DNA of 26,563 nt, taken from positions 4,854 through 31,416 of the IMG/VR virus record IMGVR_UViG_3300037963_001078; one strand, written 5' to 3'. Positions 7,599 to 16,912 of the stretch are shown here, piece after piece (within the stretch, counting starts at the first letter, position 1; the number at the start of each line of letters is the position of its first letter). Position numbers and translations under genes: made by a program. Under the pieces are notes generated by a model, which saw only the letters and a program-made list of their open reading frames with translations, was not told where the DNA came from and made no database searches. Source of the DNA: a virus.

Positions 7599-9776
7599 AT
7601 GGCAAAACGTAGAGATATTTATGGAGGAAGTCAAGTTCGTGCAGTAAATGTTCCAGGAATTGATGCTATACAATTCAAAGAACAAGCTGGTGCTTTTGAT
7701 ACATTGCAAAAAAGGATTGATGTAGTCAAGCAATTCGCCATGGATCGTGGTCAAGAACGTGTTGAGGTAGCTGCTGAAGAGTATGCGAGGTCAAGCTCAA
7801 ATCCAATGACTATTGATGCGTTCATAAGTCCAGGAGTCTCACAGCAAGAGAAAGAAGAATTGATGGGTAATCAATTTGGCAATGCTTATCAAAAGAAGAT
7901 ATATGATACAAACCAAGAGATACTCAAACAGGAGTATGAAAATTTAGGTAAAGTCTTACTACAAACAACTTATGATGAAAACCTTGATACAGACGGAGGG
8001 CTAGATGATTTCTATAAACAATCTAGTGGTCAGATAGATGCAATGCTAGAGGGCTTAGAATCTGTATCACCAATACTGTCAAGCAATATAAAGAGTGGAT
8101 TGTACGCAGAGTTGTATGAGAAGTACCTTGAGTATGGGACTGAGTATAACAAAAAGATAAAAGAAAGAAATGGTGATGCACTAGTAACTAGGGTCAACAC
8201 CATTACACCTAGCTTTGGTAGACTTTTAGCTGGGGATGTAACAAGTTTGTCAGGATTAAAGATTGTAGTAGAAAACGATATTAGGAATGAGGCTACAAAT
8301 ACCGATCTAACAAGACCAGAGGTAGATGCCTTGGTTGAGGCATCACTTGCAAACATTGACGAAAAGTTAAAAAAATATGCAATAGATGTTGCAGAAATAG
8401 CCGACAAGGGTGGTGACGTAAATGCTTTGGCTATAGCATTTCAGACTGGTGATTTTAGTGAGTTTGCCGACCCCAATGATCCATACGCTAATGATAACAT
8501 GACGTTTCATATGATGAATACTCTGTATGATGTGCTGAATGAAGAAGAGAGGTTGTCTTTAGAACAATCAGTAAACGATCACATGAACCAGCTAGAAGAG
8601 ACTAGAGAGCAACTTGCAAATGCAGAAACAGATAGCGTCAATAGACTAACGAAGAAACTTGAAAAAGTGTTACACCCACACAATTTTCCTAAATATTTTA
8701 AAGGCGATGATGGTGGGGAACTTACAAGAAATCAAATTATTACAGGCACAGGCACAGTAACCATAAACAATCGTGAATATAGCTATAGCGAAGCAAAGCA
8801 ATTTTTCTATGATATTGACCCAGCAAGCGCAGAAGATTATTTTAAAAGCAAAGGTGTTACAACCTTTACAACACCTGGTGCTGACGATTGGTTAAAGTCT
8901 AGGGTAGATATAGCTACTGCAAGTGCTTATGTACCAGATAGTATAGCACATGAACTTTTTACAAGACTTAAATCAAATGGGGGTGTTCTGAACAAGCAGG
9001 ATTGGGATGAAATAACAGGGGGAAAACTTGGAGATTGGGATGAAAATTATGGTGGTGATAGTATGTTCTTTGGTATCCCTGCCCAGGGCGATATAGCAGA
9101 ACACATCGACAATGTTCAAAGTGAAGCCTACCAAAACATATCAAAGTTGGTTGCCTTAAAATTATCTGACCCAGACATATTAGCTTTTGTGAATGATAAT
9201 GCGCCAAGGACACTTGATACTGATCTATTGAATATGGATATAGGGAATGTGCAACAATATCAAGAGTTGCTAGACACACAAAAAGGAGAGTTTTTTGTGA
9301 CTGTCATGACCAATATTGAACAGAGGCTCATTGAAGCAGAGAGCGATAAAAAAATTATAGATCTAGATAATCTTATGCAGTCAATAGTTCCATCAATATT
9401 CCAAGATCAATTCAACACAAAAAGAGTAGATTTTAACAGAAGGATAACAGATCTATTTCCAAAAACAAATAAGTCCACCGAGTTACGAGACGGACAGAGG
9501 TATTTTATTTTCCATGAGGCTAATGGTTTAGCACGAGCAGAAATAAAATATGACATCTTTGATAAAGATCCACAAGTAGCTTTGGAAAGCGTAGATAATA
9601 TTTTGGCAGTTTTTGCGCAAGCAGATTTTAAGCTAGTGGAACCAAATAATTTAAAAGACAATGTAATGGTAAGCTCACCGAAACAATTGCAACAAGAACT
9701 GATAAACTACCAAGAGCTTTTGAGGTTAGAGATTGATACTATGGCACAGGTAAACACAGGGGCAATAGATGGTTGA
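7599..9776 (+). CDS. Internal virion protein, T7 gp15-like
   Basis: 725 residues, similar to T7 gp15 (747). It is charged, predominantly helical, and has no signal peptide or obvious membrane segment. It opens with MAKRRDIYGGSQVRAVNVPG, a typical start for internal core proteins of podoviruses. A long Glu/Lys/Gln-rich helical body follows. In the T7 system gp15 forms the periplasmic part of the ejection channel with gp16. The assignment rests on length, composition and order; sequence similarity to T7 gp15 itself is not evident by eye. The stop overlaps the next gene by eight bases. Confidence 0.75.
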   Translation: MAKRRDIYGGSQVRAVNVPGIDAIQFKEQAGAFDTLQKRIDVVKQFAMDRGQERVEVAAEEYARSSSNPMTIDAFISPGVSQQEKEELMGNQFGNAYQKKIYDTNQEILKQEYENLGKVLLQTTYDENLDTDGGLDDFYKQSSGQIDAMLEGLESVSPILSSNIKSGLYAELYEKYLEYGTEYNKKIKERNGDALVTRVNTITPSFGRLLAGDVTSLSGLKIVVENDIRNEATNTDLTRPEVDALVEASLANIDEKLKKYAIDVAEIADKGGDVNALAIAFQTGDFSEFADPNDPYANDNMTFHMMNTLYDVLNEEERLSLEQSVNDHMNQLEETREQLANAETDSVNRLTKKLEKVLHPHNFPKYFKGDDGGELTRNQIITGTGTVTINNREYSYSEAKQFFYDIDPASAEDYFKSKGVTTFTTPGADDWLKSRVDIATASAYVPDSIAHELFTRLKSNGGVLNKQDWDEITGGKLGDWDENYGGDSMFFGIPAQGDIAEHIDNVQSEAYQNISKLVALKLSDPDILAFVNDNAPRTLDTDLLNMDIGNVQQYQELLDTQKGEFFVTVMTNIEQRLIEAESDKKIIDLDNLMQSIVPSIFQDQFNTKRVDFNRRITDLFPKTNKSTELRDGQRYFIFHEANGLARAEIKYDIFDKDPQVALESVDNILAVFAQADFKLVEPNNLKDNVMVSSPKQLQQELINYQELLRLEIDTMAQVNTGAIDG

Positions 9777-10737
9777 TATAAAGAAAAAAATTAGAGAATA
9801 TATAGAAGAAAGCAATACAATAGGTGAGGAGCCTTTTGGGTTTGCACCAAATCAAATTTCTGAGTTGTTAGAAAACGAAGTTATTATGGATAGCGTACCA
9901 AGTGAGGAAAAAGTATTTTCTGTTGATACATACGGAAGATCAAAAACCACCATCAAGGAGAGCATGAGTAATGTCTTTGCTCAATATGGTGAGTCTATGG
10001 CAGACTTCTCTGCTGGACTCTCTACAGGTGGTGATTTAGGTAAAAGGATTTCAAAGGGAACTGGCAAAGGGCTAGTTATAGGTTTTGCAAATGTTGGAGA
10101 TGGCATACTTGCACCACTCAATGAAGCAACAGGTGGATCTTTGACATTACTTGATCAATACATAGATAGCAAACCAATACAAACATATATGCGTAAAATT
10201 TTACCAGAAGAAGATCTTGGCACAGCAGGCACAATAGCCTCAGACTTTGCTGCTTACTTACCTGGATACATCCCAGGATTTAGATTAGCAGGAGTATACA
10301 CAAAAAGTATTTTCTTAAAATCTTTAGCAGCATCAGTTTTGGCACCTTGGTTCTATGGCGAAAGCGAGAACCCTAATATAGCTACTGTTGTCAATATGCT
10401 GACAGGTGCAAGTGAGGAACAGAATAAGACAATCGTAGAAGCTATTGTTGATTGGGCTGATAGTGGACAGGAGGCAGACACATTTGATGCTAAGATCAAA
10501 ACTGTAGTATCAGATGCCCCTTTTGAAGCATCTTTTGTGGTGTTACTGAAGGGTCTAGCTCAAACATACAAATATTTTAAATCAAATCCAGCCATAGCAA
10601 AGCAAGTTGCAACAGCCTACAACATGATGGATGGAGATGTTATGGTTGAGGATGCGTTCGGAAACAAGTATGATAGTGATGGGAAGCTAATATCCCTAGG
10701 CACAGATCCTGAAACCAACCAAGGAGGATCAGATTAA
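9769..10737 (+). CDS. Internal virion protein, probable N-terminal part of a split gp16-like ejection protein
   Basis: 322 residues. A short acidic N-terminus (IREYIEESNTIGEEPFG) is followed by Gly-rich amphipathic or hydrophobic stretches: GTGKGLVIGFANVGDGILAP, the nearby IASDFAAYLPGYIPGFRLAG, and LKSLAASVLAPWFYG. These look membrane-active, as in the ejection proteins that cross the inner membrane. There is no transglycosylase motif like that at the N-terminus of T7 gp16. The start lies inside the previous gene (eight-base overlap) and the stop overlaps the next start (TAATG). With the following 1113-residue protein the pair sums to about 1435 residues, near T7 gp16 (1318), which suggests a split or co-functioning gp16 equivalent. 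This is an inference. Confidence 0.6.
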   Translation: MVDIKKKIREYIEESNTIGEEPFGFAPNQISELLENEVIMDSVPSEEKVFSVDTYGRSKTTIKESMSNVFAQYGESMADFSAGLSTGGDLGKRISKGTGKGLVIGFANVGDGILAPLNEATGGSLTLLDQYIDSKPIQTYMRKILPEEDLGTAGTIASDFAAYLPGYIPGFRLAGVYTKSIFLKSLAASVLAPWFYGESENPNIATVVNMLTGASEEQNKTIVEAIVDWADSGQEADTFDAKIKTVVSDAPFEASFVVLLKGLAQTYKYFKSNPAIAKQVATAYNMMDGDVMVEDAFGNKYDSDGKLISLGTDPETNQGGSD

Positions 10738-13700
10738 TGGTAGGTCCGATAATAAAAACAGGTATTACATCTGTTGGAAAAAGAATAGGTAAAGAGGTAA
10801 TAGAAGAGGCTGTAGAAAGCACAGTAAAAGGTTCTAAGGTTGTTGGAGACAAAAGAACTAAGGATATAAAAGATCTTGAACAACAAAAAAAGGCTGATCC
10901 AGTAGAAACAGAGCCAGTTGTTACAATAGAAGAAGAAGCTGCAATACTGGATAACAACACCCCACCAGAACCCCCAGGTGGAGGTGGTACGCCACCCCCT
11001 GGTGGCAGCTCAGGTGATCCTGACTTACCTGGGTCGCAAGAAATATTATTTGGAAAAGATGGCATTGTTAAAGATGTCAAAGAGAATACACCAGATCGGT
11101 TCCTGTACACATACAAAAACATACAAAGAGTTGTTGAAGAACTTGATGATGCTGAGTTTGAGGAAATTCTTAAATTAAAACCTGTACAACTTGAGGATCT
11201 AAAGAAAGTATTAAAAGAAGCTGAGTTTGATTTGCCACCTGGTTTCGGAGAAGAAAGTTTTGATAGAATTAGCAATGTAGTTGTTAGTTCGAAAAAGCTA
11301 GATGTAAAATCAATAAAAACTGTCAACGAAGTCAATGACTATGTTGATTATATGCTCAAACGTATTACTAAAGCATTTGAGAGAGAAGGTGTTGATCTTG
11401 GCAAAACAAAATACAGTATGGCTGAAATGGTTGAGCAAGCTAATGAAATCCCACAAGCAGAGGCTGTTAGAGCAGCATTAGCAAAACCAGGTGGTGTCTC
11501 ATTTATAAACTCAGCAGATATGATAAAGATGTCTGTTATAGAAAATGAGCTATATAAAAACACTTTGGTTGCTGCAAAACGCCTTACTAATCTAGGCAAA
11601 AAAATAAAAGGCAAAAACACAAAAGAAATACAACAACAATTAGACGAAGCTACTTTACAATACGAGTCAGCAGTCAAAATATTTGCTTATGTAGAAAATA
11701 GAAATACTAGGTCAGCTAGTGAGCTTGGTAGGATGTTATATCTCCGTGGTAAAGTGACAGAAGTTTTAAAACAACCAAACAAAAACTCTAATATAATGAA
11801 CTCTGTTAGAAAAGAATTGAATAATTCAAACGCTATCGCTCATGCAGATTTTTTACTCAAAGCATCAGCCGACCAAAAGAGTGGCAAAGTCTTTATTAGC
11901 AGAACATACGATAAGCTGATGAATGGAAAGTTTGGTCTAAGACAAATGTCAGGAGCTTGGGTGCAAAGTTTATTGGGTAGCGTTCATATGCACATTGCCA
12001 ACTTCGTAGAAAACTTTGCTAACTCAAATCTATTGTTCATGCTTGAAATGGTTCCTGGTGCGCTTATAGGAAACGCAAGGAATTTAGCGAGAAAGGCATT
12101 TCAGGTCCACCCTTGGACAAGAAACATTTTTAAAACAAAAACGGATTATGCACAGTTTAGAGATATTATCACCACGTTCCACGCAGAGGCGCACTCACTA
12201 GGCAATGCCATAAAAAATTCAAGAAAGTCTTTTGTAAAGAACAGACCAATAGACCCTTTGACAAAACTATACCAAAGTGAAAGGGAGTTGTTTGTGCCTA
12301 CTACTGACCCTGATAGATTAGCTAAGCAGTCGAAAGGAGTGCGTTTATACAATAAAATGTTGCATACATTAGTAAATATGCCAGGCAGAGCAATGACATC
12401 AGCTGATGAGTTCTTTGCAACAAAACTTTTTAACAGAGAGGCATTGATACAAATTGGTAGAGAGATTGATGACATAATCTTAAAAACTGGCGATGTTGAA
12501 AAAGCAAAAGTACACGCAAGAAACAGGATAGAGGAGTTTGATACAGCTTTTGCTGATGATATACTAAGAGACACTAGGAAAGCATTATACAAAGATGAGG
12601 GAAAACTTAGTGATCCAAGCGTCATTGAGAAAGGCATTGATAATTTTGTAAGAGCCATGAACAATCCTATTGTAAAAACACAAATACCATTTGGTAAAGT
12701 TTACATTAATATTATGGCGCAGGTAATGAAGAGAACTCCTGCTGCTTTCGCAACCCCAGGCTTTTATAGAGACCTAGCGAGAGGGGGTAGGCACACAGAC
12801 ATGGCAATTGGTAGGCTAATGTTTGGCACAACAATTCTATCGATGGGGGCTTACGCTGCTAATGGACAGTTCCGTGAAGATAATAATATGATTATCGTAG
12901 GACACATACCTAAGTTTAGAAGGACTACTAAGGATTCAAAAATAAAATATTCATTACAAAGAAACTATGAGAATATGGGTCTTGACAAAGAAAAAACTAT
13001 ATACATAAAAAAAGAAGGTGAAGAAACTTTCCGTGATGCAAAAAGAATACCACTACGTTCACTAGGTATACTCGGTGAACTGTTATCAATGGGTGCAGAC
13101 TACTCGATGTGTGTTAACTACAGCGATGACTTGGGTGCTTTAACAAAATATGTGTTTTGTGCTGCCAATGCGCTCTACAATGAATTAGGTAGTTTACCAT
13201 ATATTGATGCTGGAAATTCTATTCTTGATCTGGCTTACGTTCGTGATTCAAATGAGATTACTGATAAATTAGGTGAGTTTGTTGTAGAAAAGGTAGAGAG
13301 ACCAATAGGAAATAGCTTACTACAAGTTGGCACAGGTGGTATTGTTAATGTAGGTTTTTGGAATAGTATTGATCGTATGTGGGTAAAAGAGGGTGAAGAG
13401 GTAGCACCAAGAGACTATACAGTTAATGACTATGACGTGGTTCCAGTTGTAGGAGAAAGCACAGATGAGGCATTGCAAAAAGCGTTACGTCATGTATTGA
13501 ATACATTTGAAGCAACACCTTTCGTGGATGAGCAAACAAGAAGAAGAGACAGATTTGGCAGAACTCTAGACCACGACAGACATTTGTTGGAGTTTAGGAT
13601 AAGCAAGGAAGAAAAGCCAAGCTACAACTATTCGAACTACGCAGATGTTACTCCAGAGAACGATCCAGTAACGAGACAACTGTTTGATGACAATATAGCA

Positions 13701-14078
13701 ACATATGTAGATGCGCCACTTAGAGTTAAAAATGTTAAGTTAACAAAATATGAAAGACAGATCTATCACTATAGGTTTACAACAGAGCCTTTGGAGGTTG
13801 TTTATAAAAATGGTACGCCTATCTTCCCAGGGAAAGGTCCAATGACTTGGTACGATACCTTAAATGAATTGTTTACTGGCGATAGTGAGTTCTCACAATT
13901 ATATAGAGACACAAGGGTTATGTCTCTAAAGGAAGAGTTTAATGCACCAGTATCAGCAACAAGAAATAAAATTGTAGCAGTTTTAGAACAACAATTTACA
14001 CAGAGCGTAGAAAAATATTTATTAGACCCAAACAACGGAAACCTTTACTATAGAATACAATATAAAAGAGGTAAATAA
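10737..14078 (+). CDS. Large internal virion protein, T7 gp16-like
   Basis: 1113 residues, the longest protein in the window. The first ~75 residues are charged and helical. A Pro/Gly-rich linker (about residues 77-100, PPEPPGGGG then TPPPGGSSG) follows, and the rest is a long mostly helical body. Notable segments are SLLGSVHMHIANFVENFANS (about residue 410), a hydrophobic LFGTTILSMGAYAA-like stretch near residue 695, and a cysteine pair around residue 795. Length and order, immediately before the tail fibre, match T7 gp16, the inner-membrane and DNA-translocating ejection protein. No lytic transglycosylase domain is recognisable. The start overlaps the previous stop by one base. Confidence 0.75.
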   Translation: MVGPIIKTGITSVGKRIGKEVIEEAVESTVKGSKVVGDKRTKDIKDLEQQKKADPVETEPVVTIEEEAAILDNNTPPEPPGGGGTPPPGGSSGDPDLPGSQEILFGKDGIVKDVKENTPDRFLYTYKNIQRVVEELDDAEFEEILKLKPVQLEDLKKVLKEAEFDLPPGFGEESFDRISNVVVSSKKLDVKSIKTVNEVNDYVDYMLKRITKAFEREGVDLGKTKYSMAEMVEQANEIPQAEAVRAALAKPGGVSFINSADMIKMSVIENELYKNTLVAAKRLTNLGKKIKGKNTKEIQQQLDEATLQYESAVKIFAYVENRNTRSASELGRMLYLRGKVTEVLKQPNKNSNIMNSVRKELNNSNAIAHADFLLKASADQKSGKVFISRTYDKLMNGKFGLRQMSGAWVQSLLGSVHMHIANFVENFANSNLLFMLEMVPGALIGNARNLARKAFQVHPWTRNIFKTKTDYAQFRDIITTFHAEAHSLGNAIKNSRKSFVKNRPIDPLTKLYQSERELFVPTTDPDRLAKQSKGVRLYNKMLHTLVNMPGRAMTSADEFFATKLFNREALIQIGREIDDIILKTGDVEKAKVHARNRIEEFDTAFADDILRDTRKALYKDEGKLSDPSVIEKGIDNFVRAMNNPIVKTQIPFGKVYINIMAQVMKRTPAAFATPGFYRDLARGGRHTDMAIGRLMFGTTILSMGAYAANGQFREDNNMIIVGHIPKFRRTTKDSKIKYSLQRNYENMGLDKEKTIYIKKEGEETFRDAKRIPLRSLGILGELLSMGADYSMCVNYSDDLGALTKYVFCAANALYNELGSLPYIDAGNSILDLAYVRDSNEITDKLGEFVVEKVERPIGNSLLQVGTGGIVNVGFWNSIDRMWVKEGEEVAPRDYTVNDYDVVPVVGESTDEALQKALRHVLNTFEATPFVDEQTRRRDRFGRTLDHDRHLLEFRISKEEKPSYNYSNYADVTPENDPVTRQLFDDNIATYVDAPLRVKNVKLTKYERQIYHYRFTTEPLEVVYKNGTPIFPGKGPMTWYDTLNELFTGDSEFSQLYRDTRVMSLKEEFNAPVSATRNKIVAVLEQQFTQSVEKYLLDPNNGNLYYRIQYKRGK

Positions 14079-14080
14079 AC

Positions 14081-16711
14081 ATGGCAAGTTTTGACATAAA
14101 TGAAGTAGCAAGAAGAGTACAGTCTACATCGACTGGACAAGATGGACCATACACATTTAACTTCCAAGTCAATGCAGCAAGTGAGATACAAGTATTTAGA
14201 AACGACACACTACAGACAGAAAGCACACACTATAATACAACTCTCAATGCAGATGGCACAGGCTCTATCACATTCATAGATACCTCTGGGAGTGGTGGGA
14301 CAGACCACAGCCCAACAAGTGGCGATGTCATTACTATCATAGGAGACCAGCCACTATCAAGAACCACAGTCTTTTCTACAGGTTCTGTCAATCAACCAGC
14401 TACACTAGAGACAGAGTTTGACAACGTAGTCATAAGACAACAACAGCTCAAAGAGATGATGGATAGGTCCATACAACTCAAAGCATCAACAAGACGTACA
14501 GTTACAGGCACAGGTACTTCTGGTCCACTACAGTTCCCTTATGATGATACAGCCTCGAACAATGCAAGTAAGGTTATAGCTTACGACAGCAATGGTACAT
14601 CACTAGAGCTTGGACCAACAACAGCCAACCTAACGACACTAGCAGGTATTGCAAGTGATATAAGTACAGTCGCAGGTATCTCAAGCAATGTTACAAGTGT
14701 CGCAGGTAATGCAACCAACATCAATACTGTAGCTGGTATCTCAAGCAACATCACAACAGTTGCAGGGATATCAAGTAACGTAACCACAGTAGCAGGTATC
14801 AGTTCTGCTGTATCTACAGTAGCCTCTGCAAACTCAAACATATCTACAGTCGCTAGTGCTATCTCAAATGTAAACACAGTTGCTGGTAGCATATCAAATG
14901 TAAACACGACAGCAGGTAGTATCTCAAACGTCAATACAGTTGCAGGTTCTATATCTAACGTCAACACAGTCGCATCAAATGTAACTGGGGTAAACAGCTT
15001 TGCAGAAAGATACAGGGTGGGTAGCTCAGACCCTAGCTCTGATAATGACGCAGGAGACCTGTTCTTCAACACCACAAGCAACACACTCAAGTTCTACGAT
15101 GGTAGCTCTTTCAACGCCATTACCTCTGGTATAGCCGATGATGAAGTAACAACAGCTAAGATAGCTGATAGTGCTGTAACCACAGCAAAGATAGCAGATA
15201 CTGCTGTAAGCACAGCGAAGATTGCAGACAATGCTGTAACTACAGCCAAGATAAATGCAGATGCAATCACAGGTGCTAAGATAGCAGATGATGCTATAGA
15301 CTCAGAACACTACACAGATGGCTCTATTGACACAGCACACATAGCAGATAACCAAATAACAAATGCCAAGATGGCAGATGATAGTGTGGGTTCAGCAGAG
15401 CTGATTGACAACTCAGTTGGGGCAGCAGCACTCAACATATCTGGCAATGGCTCAAGTGGGCAGATGATTGTGTCTGATGCAGATGGTTCGTTCTCCTATG
15501 CAGACCAACCAAGTGGTGGTGGATTTAGTTTGGCATCAGCATTGTCTGGTACAACACCTACTATCAACTGGTCTAGTGCCACAGCTTTTAGCCACACTCT
15601 TTCTGGCGATACAACCTACAGCTTTTCTAATGTGCCAAGTGGAGGAGAGATAGAATTGTTCTTGAAAAATGTAGGTAAGACTATGGATGTGCTTACTTTC
15701 AATGCGTCAACAGATTTGAATGCGACTAGCACCCTATCTACTGGTGGTAGTTTTGGCTCTTGGTTTAACAATGATGGCAGTCGTTGGTATACAACTGATA
15801 ACACTACTAATAACCCAATACATGAATTTAATCTTAGCACCAACTACGATATATCAACAGCTAGTTTTTCACGTTCCTCATCTGGTAGTATGCCAAATAC
15901 ATTACGTTACTCTTGTGAGTTCAATGGGGATGGCACGAAGTTGATTGGCTATAAGGCAGACCTAGTAGAACATACCCTTTCTACTGCATATGATATCAGC
16001 AGTTTATCTACATCTACCAATCATACAATAGATGTTGATGCACTATTCCAATCTAGTGGTGGTGGCGATAGTGTTACAGGTTTTGGTGGTGGCACTATCA
16101 GATTTAACAATGATGGTACACGATTGTTTATATCACATAGAGATACAGATGATATTGAAGTGCCAAGAGCAATAGTTGTAAAACTATCTACAGCTTACGA
16201 TATTGATAGCACACTTACTGTAGAGAGTGAATGGTTTGCACAGCCACATAAAGATGGTCTTGGTACGAGTGGCTCAAAGATTACTTCTGTTATGTCTTAT
16301 GATGGCACAACAATAGTTTGTGCAGAGCATAATGACCAAGCAGGTGAAACTGGTCATGCAGTATTTTGGCATTATAATTTAAGTGTCCCATGGGACTTAT
16401 CTAGTACACGTTTCGTAGGTAGTGTAAAGCAAGACCTCAATGCCTCGGCAGCAACTGGTATTGAAAATTTACACATTACCCCAGATAATAAATTTATGTA
16501 TTTTACAGAGTTTAAAGTATCAACTTCAGACAATGGTTACTTCCAAGTTTTTGATATACAAGGAGATTACAAAGTTACTTTGCCAAGTGGTGTTACAACA
16601 TTACCAGCATCATTTGGTGATGGCGAGGACCCAACTACAACTAGCTATCTAAGATTAGTCAGCCTAGATGGTAGTAACGTTCTGATAACTGACCATAAGG
16701 AGATACTATAA
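14081..16711 (+). CDS. Tail fibre with T7 gp17-like N-terminus, decapeptide repeats and a C-terminal beta-propeller-like region
   Basis: 876 residues. Residues 1-150 match the T7 tail fibre N-terminal domain (EVARRVQSTSTGQDGPYTF, a beta sandwich, then DNVVIRQQQLKEMMDRSIQ), which attaches the fibre to the tail. Twelve 10-residue repeats of the VAGISSNVxT type occupy residues 187-306. A fibre motif with DAGDLFFNTTSNTLKFYDGS follows, then ten units of the IADxAVTTAK type at residues 351-450. After residue ~480 a beta domain begins (TINWSSATAFSHTLSGDTTY). It is interrupted by a region of five visible DG-type blades (FNNDGSRW, FNGDGTKL, FNNDGTRL, YDGTTIV, TPDNKFMYF), spaced 52-65 residues and linked by LSTAYDIS turns. 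The C-terminus (YKVTLPSGVTTLP) resumes the beta domain. The distal part probably binds the host receptor. The stop overlaps the next start (TAATG). Confidence 0.9.
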   Translation: MASFDINEVARRVQSTSTGQDGPYTFNFQVNAASEIQVFRNDTLQTESTHYNTTLNADGTGSITFIDTSGSGGTDHSPTSGDVITIIGDQPLSRTTVFSTGSVNQPATLETEFDNVVIRQQQLKEMMDRSIQLKASTRRTVTGTGTSGPLQFPYDDTASNNASKVIAYDSNGTSLELGPTTANLTTLAGIASDISTVAGISSNVTSVAGNATNINTVAGISSNITTVAGISSNVTTVAGISSAVSTVASANSNISTVASAISNVNTVAGSISNVNTTAGSISNVNTVAGSISNVNTVASNVTGVNSFAERYRVGSSDPSSDNDAGDLFFNTTSNTLKFYDGSSFNAITSGIADDEVTTAKIADSAVTTAKIADTAVSTAKIADNAVTTAKINADAITGAKIADDAIDSEHYTDGSIDTAHIADNQITNAKMADDSVGSAELIDNSVGAAALNISGNGSSGQMIVSDADGSFSYADQPSGGGFSLASALSGTTPTINWSSATAFSHTLSGDTTYSFSNVPSGGEIELFLKNVGKTMDVLTFNASTDLNATSTLSTGGSFGSWFNNDGSRWYTTDNTTNNPIHEFNLSTNYDISTASFSRSSSGSMPNTLRYSCEFNGDGTKLIGYKADLVEHTLSTAYDISSLSTSTNHTIDVDALFQSSGGGDSVTGFGGGTIRFNNDGTRLFISHRDTDDIEVPRAIVVKLSTAYDIDSTLTVESEWFAQPHKDGLGTSGSKITSVMSYDGTTIVCAEHNDQAGETGHAVFWHYNLSVPWDLSSTRFVGSVKQDLNASAATGIENLHITPDNKFMYFTEFKVSTSDNGYFQVFDIQGDYKVTLPSGVTTLPASFGDGEDPTTTSYLRLVSLDGSNVLITDHKEIL
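14639..14998 (+). repeat. Twelve in-frame 30-bp repeats in the fibre shaft (VAGISSNVxT type)
   Basis: The coding DNA holds twelve consecutive 30-base units encoding LAGIASDIST, VAGISSNVTS, VAGNATNINT and so on to VASNVTGVNS. The most alike units are VAGSISNVNT (three near-identical copies with synonymous changes). The exact 10-residue period suggests a fibrous trimeric shaft. The units differ at synonymous sites, so the array is not a recent expansion. Confidence 0.85.
15131..15430 (+). repeat. Ten in-frame 30-bp repeats in the fibre (IADxAVTTAK type)
   Basis: A second array of ten 10-residue units runs from IADDEVTTAK through IADSAVTTAK, IADTAVSTAK and IADNAVTTAK to a degenerate LIDNSVGAAA. 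It has the same 30-base period as the first array but an unrelated consensus. Similar AKIADxAVTT repeats are common in phage fibres and are thought to form a trimeric stalk. Confidence 0.85.
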
Positions 16712-16911
16712 TGGCAGACAGTAGACCATCAATGAAAAGTATAAGTGAGAAGTTGGACCATATGCACTCCGATATCGAGAAGAACTCAGCAGACATACAC
16801 AAGCTACAACTAGAGATGTCCTATGGTCGTGGTGCTGTCAAGTCAGTTGCATGGATAGGTGGCTGTGTGGCTGTCATTGTAGGTCTTATGAGAATATTTA
16901 ACGGAGGATAA
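16711..16911 (+). CDS. Small coiled-coil protein with C-terminal membrane segment (XhlA-like shape)
   Basis: 66 residues. The N-terminal half is a charged helical coil (ISEKLDHMHSDIEKNSADIH). One hydrophobic segment follows (VAWIGGCVAVIVGLMRIF, about residues 45-62), and the protein ends with a few residues. This topology matches small XhlA-type or holin-accessory membrane proteins. It sits between the tail fibre and a holin-like gene, which supports a lysis role, but no family-defining motif is visible. Start and upstream stop share one base (TAATG). The stop lies one base before the next ATG. Confidence 0.6.
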   Translation: MADSRPSMKSISEKLDHMHSDIEKNSADIHKLQLEMSYGRGAVKSVAWIGGCVAVIVGLMRIFNGG

Positions 16912-16912
16912 T

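Noticed and set aside
10640-11335. 231-codon leftward open frame opposite two internal virion genes
   Set aside because: It is antisense to strong coding sequence, is Ser/Pro/Gly-rich from the reversed linker, and has no ribosome binding site or sensible domain.
14581-15090. 169-codon leftward open frame with repeated Thr/Val/Phe pattern
   Set aside because: It is the antisense reading of the fibre's 30-bp repeats, so its repeats are a by-product.
14639-15430. Regular 30-bp repeats suggesting a CRISPR array
   Set aside because: The repeats are contiguous, diverge at synonymous positions and stay in frame in a fibre gene; there are no spacers or cas genes.
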